A stretch of DNA of 16,732 nucleotides from Brevundimonas sp. (lineage in GTDB: Bacteria; Pseudomonadota; Alphaproteobacteria; Caulobacterales; Caulobacteraceae): positions 1-16,732 of the forward strand of contig JAAXIW010000083.1 of the NCBI GenBank assembly GCA_012270135.1, in the 5' to 3' direction. The number at the start of each line of letters is the position of its first letter. The stretch's first letter is position 1. This document shows positions 7,133-14,219 of the stretch, piece by piece. The translations under genes were made by a program, and so were the position numbers. The notes under the pieces are model-generated. The model made no database searches. It was not told the DNA's origin and worked only from the letters and a program-made list of their open reading frames with translations.

Positions 7133-8152
7133 TTGCGGACCTCCGCACGCCTGATCGCCGCCGCGACGTTGGGCCTGGCTCTGGCCGGGGCGGGGTGCGG
7201 CCATCCCGCGCCCGACGCCGGCGCCGCCCTGTTGCAGGACGCCCCGTCGGTGCGGCTGGACCGGCTGACCGATCTCGACGCGCGGGTCGCCGAGGTGGCG
7301 TGGACGCTCGCCCTGGCCAACGCCGACCTTTGCCCGGTCAACCGCCAGCGCGCGGGCTGGACCCTCCAGTCGGCCGGCCAGTACGGGGCCGAGCTCCGGC
7401 CGCTCGCCGAGGCCCGCTATGGATTGGCGGGCGATCTGCCGGGCGTGCTGGCGGCTCCGGCCGGCAGTCCAGCAGCCGAGGCCGGGCTCGCGCCCGGGGA
7501 TCTGATCCTGTCGGTCAACGGCCAGCCCCTCGCCGAAGGACAGGCGAACTCCGAAGAATCCTATGACGGGCTGCAGGCCAATGCGGCGATCCTGGACAGC
7601 GCCCTGGCGCGGGGGCCGGTCCAACTGACGGTCCGGCGCGGCGGCGCTGAGCGCGCGGTCACCGTGCGTCCCGTCTCCGCCTGCGCCTATCCCACCCAGA
7701 TCGAGGTCACCGGCTCCTTCCGCAGCCGGACGGACGGGCGGCACATCTTCATTTCGGACGGCATGGCCAATCTGGCGCTGAACGAGGATCAACTGGCCTT
7801 CGTACTGGCGCATGAACTGGCCCACGCCGTGCTCGAGCATCGCACCCAGCCCGACGTGGTGGGCGTGCGCGGCGGACTGAACTGGGCCATCTCGATGCGG
7901 CGCGGCCTCTCCCTGTCCTCCGAGGCCGATGCGGACCGGATGGGCCTGTTCCTCGTGGCGAGGGCCGGCTTCGATCCGGACCGCGCCGTCGAATTCCTCA
8001 GCCGCTGGGAAACGGTCGACGAAGGCGCGCGCGGCCCCCAGATCAACACCGGGGGAATCTATGAATCCGCCGCCGGCCGACGGCGGGCTCTGGGCCCTGT
8101 TCTGCAGGATATTGCCGCCCGCAAGGCCGCCGGGCGGGCGCTCATTCCGTAG
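7133..8152 (+). CDS. Secreted M48-family metalloprotease with internal PDZ domain
   Basis: The 339-residue protein carries an N-terminal export signal (hydrophobic residues about 7-20) followed by Cys22. The residue at -3 is Gly, so the lipobox is imperfect and lipidation is uncertain. A PDZ domain spans about 95-180, with 'SPAAEAGLAPGDLILSVNG' as its core. The peptidase domain has the zinc motif HELAH (227-231, with E228 catalytic) and the downstream third ligand in 'SSEADADRMGL' (E264), the M48 arrangement. It should act in the periplasm or at the outer membrane. The TTG start lies 3 nt behind the OPX stop and no better start is near, so the gene is probably translated with OPX. By analogy with BepA/LoiP-type M48 proteases it may assist assembly or quality control of the export lipoprotein; this is inference. 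Its 3' end overlaps the convergent VanZ-like gene by 11 nt. Confidence 0.88.
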   Translation: MRTSARLIAAATLGLALAGAGCGHPAPDAGAALLQDAPSVRLDRLTDLDARVAEVAWTLALANADLCPVNRQRAGWTLQSAGQYGAELRPLAEARYGLAGDLPGVLAAPAGSPAAEAGLAPGDLILSVNGQPLAEGQANSEESYDGLQANAAILDSALARGPVQLTVRRGGAERAVTVRPVSACAYPTQIEVTGSFRSRTDGRHIFISDGMANLALNEDQLAFVLAHELAHAVLEHRTQPDVVGVRGGLNWAISMRRGLSLSSEADADRMGLFLVARAGFDPDRAVEFLSRWETVDEGARGPQINTGGIYESAAGRRRALGPVLQDIAARKAAGRALIP

Positions 8153-8537
8153 GCTGCACGCGCCGCCGGCGCATCCACGCCAGCCCGACAAGGCCGGCGG
8201 CGATCCCGACGGCGTCGGCGACGACATCCCATGCGTCCGCGTCCCGGCCGATCTGCGGCAGGCCCTGCGCCAGTTCGATGCCGACGCCCGCCGCCAGCAT
8301 GATCAGGACGAGGGCGACCCGCGACAGCTCCGGCCACCCGCGCCCCGCCAGAAACGTGAGCAGGAGAAAGGCCGCTGCGTGATTGGCCTTGTCCCACGGC
8401 AGCCCGCTTTCGAGCCCGGCGGCAGGCCGCAGGGCCAGCCAGGCGATGGCGATCGACCACCCAAGCGTAGCCGTACGGAACAGGCGCCGGTGGGGCTCGT
8501 TTCCCGATTCCGGTCCGGTGCGATTCGCGCGTGTCAT
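8142..8537 (-). CDS. VanZ-like family integral membrane protein
   Basis: The 131-residue protein is rich in hydrophobic segments (about 21-37, 52-66, 72-90, 106-121). It has the conserved polar residues of VanZ-like proteins: 'DKANHAAAF' (D49, K50, H53), 'GIELAQ' (E88, Q91) and 'GRDADAWDVVADAVG' (R98, D99, D101, D104, D108). The biochemical role of this family is not established beyond an association with teicoplanin resistance for VanZ itself and with cell-envelope loci. The gene is encoded against the direction of the exopolysaccharide genes, and its last 11 nt overlap the protease gene. It therefore interrupts the operon and forces the tyrosine kinase downstream to have its own promoter or to depend on readthrough. 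ATG at 8537 gives the expected N-terminus. Confidence 0.85.
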   Translation of the reverse strand: MTRANRTGPESGNEPHRRLFRTATLGWSIAIAWLALRPAAGLESGLPWDKANHAAAFLLLTFLAGRGWPELSRVALVLIMLAAGVGIELAQGLPQIGRDADAWDVVADAVGIAAGLVGLAWMRRRRVQPTE

Positions 8538-8914
8538 GGAACTGGGTTAACGTCTCCGGGGAGGGAAGGGACGATGTCGATACAAGGCACAGATGGACTG
8601 GACCAGTCCCGGGCCCCGCGCCGCAGGCGGCTCGCGCCGTCGCCGTTCACCGCGCGCACCGCGGGCCTGTACAGCGAAGTGGTCTGGGATCGAAGCTGGG
8701 CGACGCCCTCGTCAGGGACACGATCCGTCGCGACCCAGGCCGATCGTCAGCGCCCGCCATCGGAATAGCCCCCGGCTTGACCTCCGGGAGACCCCCGCCG
8801 ACAAGAACCGGGCGCGGACGTGACCGTCTTTCACGGCGGAATTCGTGTGCGCCCGACGAGGCTTTGCGATATCAGCCTCAACCTGACGTGACCGGCGGCT
8901 CGGGCCGCTAACGT
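8538..8914. other. Intergenic region upstream of the tyrosine kinase gene, with possible gene remnant
   Basis: This 377-nt stretch has divergent neighbours: the VanZ-like gene on the minus strand and the kinase gene on the plus strand. It should hold promoters for both. TTGACC at 8777-8782 could be a -35 box but no good -10 follows at a suitable distance. GCTAACGT at 8907-8914 directly abuts the kinase ATG and resembles a Caulobacter-type -10 only loosely. A short open frame with a strong ribosome site (8574-8768) is described separately. No RNA gene or terminator was recognised. Confidence 0.4.
8574..8768 (+). CDS. Possible small ORF or decayed gene start, 64 codons
   Basis: An ATG at 8574 follows a purine-rich, Shine-Dalgarno-like run (GGGGAGGGAAGGG, 8558-8570) at a good distance, better than most starts in this window. 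The predicted product is basic, with 'RAPRRRRLAPSPFTARTAGLYSEVVWDRS' split here as an N-terminal Arg-rich part and 'GLYSEVVWDRS'. After about codon 40 the composition changes, and the coding-like signal seems to move to another frame (about 8694-8790) before ending. This could be the start of a former gene, for example a sugar transferase whose first helix begins near such a motif, truncated by deletion or frameshift. It could also be a leader peptide. No family was recognised, and the ORF may be spurious. Confidence 0.25.
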   Translation: MSIQGTDGLDQSRAPRRRRLAPSPFTARTAGLYSEVVWDRSWATPSSGTRSVATQADRQRPPSE

Positions 8915-11191
8915 ATGAGCGACTGTATGATGCTTGGCGATCCCTCCTCCGCCGACGACCGCAACCCGCGCGCGGGGCGCGCGAGCGCCGGCTTCGGCGA
9001 TGCGGCATTCAACGACGGACCGACGACCGCCTGGGCCGAGGAGCCGCAGGAACAGGCCGCCTTCGATCTCGCCGTCTACTGGCGCCTCGCCCTCAAGCAC
9101 CGGATTCTGATCCTCGGCTGCTTCCTCGGCGCGCTTGCCATCGGCGCAGCCCTGACCCTGCTGATGACGCCGATCTACACGGCGACGACAACCCTGCAGA
9201 TCGATCGTGAGGCGGCGCGCGTCGTCACCACAGAGGATGTGACGCCCCGCGAAAACATGGTGATGGGCGAGGAATTCTTCCAGACCCAGTATGGCCTGCT
9301 CCGCAGCCGATCGCTCGCCGAGCGGGTCGTGGAAAGCCTCGGACTCGCCAGCTCGGACCAGGCGCTGGCCTCGCTGGGCGTCGAACCGCCGGCGCGCAAC
9401 GGGACCGCCGCCGCCCAGGCCGAACGCCGCCGGGCCGTCGCGCTTGAGGCTGTGCGGGACGGCCTCGGGGTCACCCCCGTGCGAGGCTCGCGCCTGGTCG
9501 CTGTCAGTTTCGACAACCCGGACCCCGTCGTGGCTGCGCGTGTCGCCAACGCCTTCGCCGAGAATTTCATCCAGTCCAACCTGGATCGGAAATACGAGAG
9601 CTCCTCCTACGCGCGGGAATTCCTCGAAGAGCAGATCGCCCAGACGAAGGGCCGCCTCGAGGAAGCCGAGCGCCAGCTGGTCGCCTACGCCGCCAACCAG
9701 CAGATCATCAACGTCGGCTCGGACGAGAACGAGGAGGGCGGCAGCACCCAATCGCTCGCCTCGAACAACCTCGTCGCCCTGAACAGCGCCCTGGCCTCGG
9801 CCCGCGCGGCCCGGGTCGCCGCCGAGGAGAAGTGGCGTTCGGCGCGCACCACCTCGCTCATGACCCTGCCGGAAGTGTTGCAGAACCCCTCTGTACAGCG
9901 GCTCAGCGAACAGCGGGCGCAGCTGGATTCCGAGTACCAGCAGAAGCTGAGCGTCTACCAGGAAGACTATCCGGAGATGGTCCGCCTGCGGGCCCAGATC
10001 ACGGAGATCGACGGCCAGATTCAGGCCCTGGCGGCCAACATCCGCAGCTCGATCCAGAGCCAGTACGTGATCGCCGCCAATCAGGAACGGTCGCTGCAGG
10101 CCCAGGTGAACGGCCTGAAGGGCGATGTCCTCGACCTTCGCGACCGCTCGATTCAGTACAACATCCTGCAGCGGGAGCTCGACACCACCCGGGCGATGTA
10201 TGAGACGCTTCTGCAGCGCTACAAGGAAATCGCCGTCACCGGCGATGTCGTGGCCAACAACATCTCGGTCGTCGACAGCGCCCGGCCGCCGGCGGAGCCG
10301 TCCAAGCCCGACCTGCTGATCAACCTGGCGCTCGCGGCCCTGTTCGGCCTGGGTCTCGGCGTCGTCGCCGCCCTGGTGCTGGAAGCGCTCGACGAGACAT
10401 TGGCCACCCCGGACGACGTCGAGAAGAAACTCGGCGTGCCGGTGCTGGGCGTCGTTCCGTTGCTGGACAAGGGCCAGACCACGTCCGCGGCGCTCGCCGA
10501 CATCCGGTCCGGGTTCTCCGAGGCGTATTACTCGCTCCGGACAGCCCTGCAATTCTCCACGCCGGACGGGGCGCCGAGCAGCATGCTGGTGTCCAGCGCC
10601 CGCCCGGCGGAAGGCAAGTCGACCACCGCCTATGCGGTGGCGCTCAACCTCGCCCGGGTCGGCAAGCGGGTGCTGCTGATCGATGGCGACCTGCGCAACC
10701 CGTCCATGCATCGGGTGGTCGGGGTCGAGAACGAACGCGGCATGAGCAATCTGCTTTCGGGCTCGTCCGACCTGCAGAGCGTCGTCCAGCGCACGCGCCA
10801 GGACAATCTGTTCTTCATCCCCTGCGGCCCGCTGCCGCCCAATCCGGCCGAACTTTGGGGCAGCGACCGCCTGCGCCAGTTCCTCGTCGAGGCCCGGACC
10901 AGCTTCGACCACGTCGTCGTGGACGGACCGCCGGTGCTTGGATTCGCGGACGCGCCGCTGCTCGCGGCCAGCGTCGGCGGCGTTCTGTTCGTGCTGGAGT
11001 CGCGCGGCACCCGTCGCGGCCAGGCGCGCGGCGCGCTCCGGCGGGTCAAGGTCGGCCGCGCCCATCTGCTGGGCGCCGTGCTCACCAAATTCAACGCCAA
11101 GACCACCTCGTACGGCGGCTATGACTACGCGTACGACTACAATTACGGGGCCGAGAGCGAGCCCCGGGGCAAGAAGGGCAAGAAGGCTTGA
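8915..11191 (+). CDS. Wzc-like polysaccharide co-polymerase / BY-type tyrosine autokinase
   Basis: The 758-residue protein is a full fusion of a Wzz-type chain-length domain and a cytoplasmic BY-kinase. Transmembrane helix 1 is at about 62-86 and helix 2 at about 466-492, preceded by the Pro-rich co-polymerase motif 'RPPAEPSKP'. A long coiled-coil periplasmic domain lies between them. The kinase has Walker A 'SSARPAEGKST' (560-570), Walker A' 'VLLIDGDLRNP' (586-596) and Walker B 'VVVDGPP' (667-673). A C-terminal cluster of six tyrosines (733, 736, 738, 740, 742, 744) is followed by a basic tail (KKGKK). It should set chain length and gate export with the OPX protein, through cycles of tyrosine phosphorylation reversed by the PHP phosphatase at 5616. 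The oligomerisation motif EX2RX2R reads 'EAYYSLR', lacking the middle Arg. Start ATG 8915 is the first one; ATGs at 8927 and 8930 are alternatives, and none has a strong ribosome site. Confidence 0.94.
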   Translation: MSDCMMLGDPSSADDRNPRAGRASAGFGDAAFNDGPTTAWAEEPQEQAAFDLAVYWRLALKHRILILGCFLGALAIGAALTLLMTPIYTATTTLQIDREAARVVTTEDVTPRENMVMGEEFFQTQYGLLRSRSLAERVVESLGLASSDQALASLGVEPPARNGTAAAQAERRRAVALEAVRDGLGVTPVRGSRLVAVSFDNPDPVVAARVANAFAENFIQSNLDRKYESSSYAREFLEEQIAQTKGRLEEAERQLVAYAANQQIINVGSDENEEGGSTQSLASNNLVALNSALASARAARVAAEEKWRSARTTSLMTLPEVLQNPSVQRLSEQRAQLDSEYQQKLSVYQEDYPEMVRLRAQITEIDGQIQALAANIRSSIQSQYVIAANQERSLQAQVNGLKGDVLDLRDRSIQYNILQRELDTTRAMYETLLQRYKEIAVTGDVVANNISVVDSARPPAEPSKPDLLINLALAALFGLGLGVVAALVLEALDETLATPDDVEKKLGVPVLGVVPLLDKGQTTSAALADIRSGFSEAYYSLRTALQFSTPDGAPSSMLVSSARPAEGKSTTAYAVALNLARVGKRVLLIDGDLRNPSMHRVVGVENERGMSNLLSGSSDLQSVVQRTRQDNLFFIPCGPLPPNPAELWGSDRLRQFLVEARTSFDHVVVDGPPVLGFADAPLLAASVGGVLFVLESRGTRRGQARGALRRVKVGRAHLLGAVLTKFNAKTTSYGGYDYAYDYNYGAESEPRGKKGKKA

Positions 11192-12456
11192 GGGATCAGG
11201 CGGACGCCTCCGCCGCCCCGCGCGCCCGTAGCCGGGACTGGCTGACGGAATACGCTCCCTATGCCCTGACCGTGGGCGCGATCTGGCTCGGCTGGCAAAT
11301 CCTGCTGCAACCGGTGATCCAGCGCGCCCCGCCCGAAATCGCGGTCCGCGCGGCGCCCGGATCGCCCATGGTCCTGCGCCGCGCCGCCGAGACGGAGTTC
11401 GCGGCGGGACACGAGAATGACGACGCCCGGCGGTTCGGGAACGCCGCCGCCCTCGCCCGCGAGGCCCTGGCCCGCTCGCCGTTCAACGTCCGCGCCCTTC
11501 GCGTCGTCGGCCTGACCGAGGCGCGCGCCGGCCGCGAGGCGGCGGCCGACGAAATCCTCACGCTGGCCGGGAACTGGAGCCTGCGCGACGATCCCGCCCA
11601 CGCCTGGCTGGTGGAATACCGTTTGCGGCAGGGCGACTACGCCTCCTCGTTCGCCCACGCCGACACCCTCGTCCGGCGCCGCGAGGACATCCGGCCCCAG
11701 GTCTTCCGCCTGTTCACGACCGCCGCGACCCAGGACGCCGACCGCGCCCTGCCTCACATAGCGGCGCTCGTGGACGCCCGGCCGCCATGGCGACAGTCCT
11801 ACCTCGACACGCTCTACGCCAACGTCGAAGGCCTGCAGGTGGCGGCCAATCTCGCGGTCCTGCTGCAGCGCGGCAAGGCGCCGCTGACCAATCAGGAGCT
11901 CACCCAGCTCTACATGCATCTGCTCGACAAGGGGCAGGTCGAGGCCGTGCGAACGGTTCGGACGCGGTTGAACCGGCCACCCGCCGCGAGCGTGTCGAAT
12001 GGCGGTTTCAGCGAGGCTGATGCGCCCCAACCCTTCCAGTGGAGACTGGCCCAGGAAGCCGGCGCGGTGGTCGAGATCGTGCCCGACGACGTGCGGCCGG
12101 CGGATCCCGCCCTCCGCATCGACTATGACGGCTATTCGACCGTGCGATTCGCGGAACAGTTGCTTTTCCTGACGCCCGGCCGCTACCGGCTCACCGCCGA
12201 AGCCCGCGCCGAGGCCGGCGAGCCGCAGGAGCGTCTGCGCTGGTCGGTGACCTGTTCACCGAGCGATCTCCGTGTCCTGGCGGCGCCCGCCGTAGGGCCT
12301 TCGGCGACGGTCTGGAGCCCCGTTTCCGCGGAATTCACAGTGCCGACGGGCTGCCCGGGCCAGTGGTTGAGGATCGAAAGCCGTGGCGACGACCGGCGGG
12401 CCTCGACCATCGCCTGGATCGACCGGGTCGCCATAGTCAAGCTTGGCGGCTCCTGA
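11188..12456 (+). CDS. Bitopic protein with helical (TPR-like) repeats and C-terminal beta-sandwich domain, unknown function
   Basis: The 422-residue protein is not a recognised enzyme. A charged N-terminus leads to one membrane helix at about 23-45. Residues about 60-260 are Ala/Leu/Arg-rich helices with TPR-like periodicity ('NAAALAREALARSPFNVRALRVVGLTEA' region, 85-112). Residues about 270-418 look like a beta-sandwich of galactose-binding or carbohydrate-binding type: 'NGGFSEADAPQPFQW', 'FLTPGRYRLTAEAR' and 'GQWLRIESRG' are the characteristic patches, and Cys356 and Cys389 could form a disulfide. With the N-terminus inside, the soluble part would be periplasmic. The TTG start overlaps the kinase stop (TTGA, 11188-11191), with AAGAAGGG 9 nt upstream, so translation is probably coupled to Wzc. 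It may be an accessory factor that binds nascent polysaccharide or organises the Wzc/Wzy complex; this is inference. Confidence 0.8.
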   Translation: MRDQADASAAPRARSRDWLTEYAPYALTVGAIWLGWQILLQPVIQRAPPEIAVRAAPGSPMVLRRAAETEFAAGHENDDARRFGNAAALAREALARSPFNVRALRVVGLTEARAGREAAADEILTLAGNWSLRDDPAHAWLVEYRLRQGDYASSFAHADTLVRRREDIRPQVFRLFTTAATQDADRALPHIAALVDARPPWRQSYLDTLYANVEGLQVAANLAVLLQRGKAPLTNQELTQLYMHLLDKGQVEAVRTVRTRLNRPPAASVSNGGFSEADAPQPFQWRLAQEAGAVVEIVPDDVRPADPALRIDYDGYSTVRFAEQLLFLTPGRYRLTAEARAEAGEPQERLRWSVTCSPSDLRVLAAPAVGPSATVWSPVSAEFTVPTGCPGQWLRIESRGDDRRASTIAWIDRVAIVKLGGS

Positions 12457-12504
12457 CTGTGGCCAAACGGGTACGGTTGCGATCCTGGGTTTCGTTGAAT
12501 CGTA

Positions 12505-12533
12505 TTGCTTTTGAAACCTTCGCCGCCTATACC
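12505..12533 (+). promoter_or_regulatory. Sigma70-like promoter before the 74-residue protein gene
   Basis: TTGCTT (12505-12510) and TATACC (12528-12533) are separated by exactly 17 nt, in a locally A/T-rich intergenic stretch of 137 nt. A start point near 12540 would give a leader of about 54 nt before the ATG at 12594. This is the best promoter match seen in the window and suggests that the small protein and the polymerase gene behind it can be transcribed apart from the kinase operon. Confidence 0.5.
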
Positions 12534-12593
12534 CATTCTCGATACGTCGCGGGCCAGCCCGTACCAAAGACCTGTTTAGAAGGGGATTAAAGC

Positions 12594-12818
12594 ATGCGTA
12601 AGACCATCGCCGCTGTCACGGCGGGCCTGCTGCTCGTTGCTGGCCAAGCTGCCGCCGCCAACGATTCGGCCGTCGCTCGCGTCGGCGACCGCGTGGGCGC
12701 TCGCGCCGACGCCTCGTCGGAGTTCGCCGGCATTCCGCTGCCGGTGCTGCTGATCGGCACCGCCGTCATCGTCGCCACGATCGTCGTCGCTTCGGACGAC
12801 GACTCGGAAAGCGACTAA
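12594..12818 (+). CDS. Small exported membrane protein, 74 residues, unknown function
   Basis: The ATG is preceded by AGAAGGGG at good spacing. The product has a clear Sec signal peptide (1-22, ending 'QAAAA') and a short polar segment (23-43). A single hydrophobic helix follows at about 46-67 ('IPLPVLLIGTAVIVATIVVA'), and the protein ends in an acidic tail (DDDSESD). If the signal peptide is cleaved, the mature protein is a one-helix membrane protein of about 52 residues. Small proteins of this design occur near polymerase genes in alphaproteobacterial polysaccharide loci, but no function is known to me. It has its own predicted promoter and lies 45 nt before the O-antigen ligase/Wzy gene, which suggests a role with that membrane enzyme or high expression as an envelope peptide. 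Both ideas are inference. Confidence 0.75.
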   Translation: MRKTIAAVTAGLLLVAGQAAAANDSAVARVGDRVGARADASSEFAGIPLPVLLIGTAVIVATIVVASDDDSESD

Positions 12819-12863
12819 GCCGACCTGGACCGCGAAACGCCCGCCATTGCGCTGACGTAACGC

Positions 12864-14219
12864 GTGCCAAGCAAGGTTTCGAAGGGCCAGTGGGATATCG
12901 CCGCGATCGTGGCGGTCATCCTGCTGGCCCTTTCTGTTGTTCTGGGTGGCGCCAGCCGCGAGCACACCCTGCGGCTGGCCCTCGTCGAACTGGCCGCCCT
13001 CCCCGTCCTCGTCATCGGCGCCAGCCGCCTGATCCGCTCCGGTCTGTGGCGCCAGCATCGCTTCGCGCTGGGCCTGCTGGCGGCGCTCGTGGCCATTCCG
13101 CTTGTCCAGCTGATCCCCCTGCCCCCCGCCGTCTGGACGGGGCTGCCGGGCCGCGGAGAAATGGTGCTGGCGCTTGAACTGGCCGGCCTTCAGCCCGGTT
13201 GGGCGCCGCTCAGCCTGACGCCGGACCTGACCTGGGGCTCCGCCCTCGCGCTGATTCCGCCCGTGGCGGTCTTTCTACTCGTCCTGGGCGCCTCCCACAC
13301 CCTGACCAGCCGCCTGATCGCGGTCTATCTGGTCGCCGCCGTCGTCGGCGTGGTGCTGGGAGCCGCCCAACTGGCCAGCGGCGGGGAGCGGCTCTACCCG
13401 TGGGAAACCACCAGCGCGGGCTCGATGACCGGCTTCTTCGCCAACCGCAACCACCTCGCCACCCTGCTGCTGTCCACCCTGCCCTTCGCGGCGGTGTTCG
13501 GGGCCGCGACCCTGCGCCACCGCGCCGACGATCGTCGACTCGCGCTGTGGTTCGGGGCCCTGTTCATGGGTCTGGTGGTCGTCGGGCTGGCGGCCATCCG
13601 TTCACGCGCCGGCGTCATCCTGTTCGGACCCGTCGCCATCGTCAGCCTGCTGGCGGCCTGGATCGCGGCCGGTCGCGGCCGGCCTGGACCGGCGCTGGTG
13701 GGCATGGCCGGCGCCCTGGCCGCGGCCATCGGCGCGGTGGCCCTCTTCGCCCTGCCCCCCATCCTGGAGCGGTTCGACGTCCAGTCCGCGCCAGAGGGGC
13801 GGTTCGAGGGCTGGCCGAGCGGCGCCGGGGCCGCGGAGACCCATCTTCCGCTCGGTTCGGGCATCGGCAGCTTCGACGCCGTCTTCCGGTCCGTCGAGCC
13901 GCTGGAGCAGCTGGACCCGACCTTCTTCAACCACGCCCACAACGAATATCTGGAGACCTGGCTGGAGGCGGGCTGGCCCGGCGCGATCCTGATCGCGGCC
14001 TTCCTCGTCTGGTACGGACGCAGGTTGTGGGCCGCCTGGCGGGCGAATCCGTCCCGCGAGCGCGACCTGCAGCGGGCCGCCAGCATCGCCCTGCTGGTCA
14101 TGCTGGCCCATTCCGCCTTCGACTACCCCCTGCGCACGGCGACCCTGGCCTGCCTCTTCGCCCTGTGCGCCGCCATCCTGGAGAAGGCGGGCCGCCCTAC
14201 GGACCGGGAACTGGCCTGA
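12864..14219 (+). CDS. O-antigen ligase / Wzy-type polysaccharide polymerase family membrane protein
   Basis: The 451-residue protein has about ten or more hydrophobic helices spread along its length. It carries the Wzy_C/WaaL family motifs: 'GFFANRNHLATLLL' (190-203), 'RSRAG' (246-250) and, in the large periplasmic loop region, 'HAHNEYLETWLEAGWPG' (357-373), then 'HSAFDYPLRT' (416-425). In this setting, with Wzc and OPX but no lipid A-core genes, polymerisation of lipid-linked repeat units on the periplasmic face is more likely than ligation to lipid A. The family alone does not decide between them. The GTG at 12864 is the first possible start because an in-frame TAA lies at 12858-12860. The stop overlaps the convergent gene at 14197-14769 by 23 nt. 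Confidence 0.9.
   Translation: MPSKVSKGQWDIAAIVAVILLALSVVLGGASREHTLRLALVELAALPVLVIGASRLIRSGLWRQHRFALGLLAALVAIPLVQLIPLPPAVWTGLPGRGEMVLALELAGLQPGWAPLSLTPDLTWGSALALIPPVAVFLLVLGASHTLTSRLIAVYLVAAVVGVVLGAAQLASGGERLYPWETTSAGSMTGFFANRNHLATLLLSTLPFAAVFGAATLRHRADDRRLALWFGALFMGLVVVGLAAIRSRAGVILFGPVAIVSLLAAWIAAGRGRPGPALVGMAGALAAAIGAVALFALPPILERFDVQSAPEGRFEGWPSGAGAAETHLPLGSGIGSFDAVFRSVEPLEQLDPTFFNHAHNEYLETWLEAGWPGAILIAAFLVWYGRRLWAAWRANPSRERDLQRAASIALLVMLAHSAFDYPLRTATLACLFALCAAILEKAGRPTDRELA

Noticed and set aside
6362..8227. Long minus-strand open frame across the OPX and protease genes
   Set aside because: Shadow frame of two well-supported plus-strand genes; no ribosome site or domain.
8831..11065. Long minus-strand open frame opposite the tyrosine kinase gene
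   Set aside because: The kinase has every expected motif; the antisense product is Arg/Gly/His-rich without any domain.
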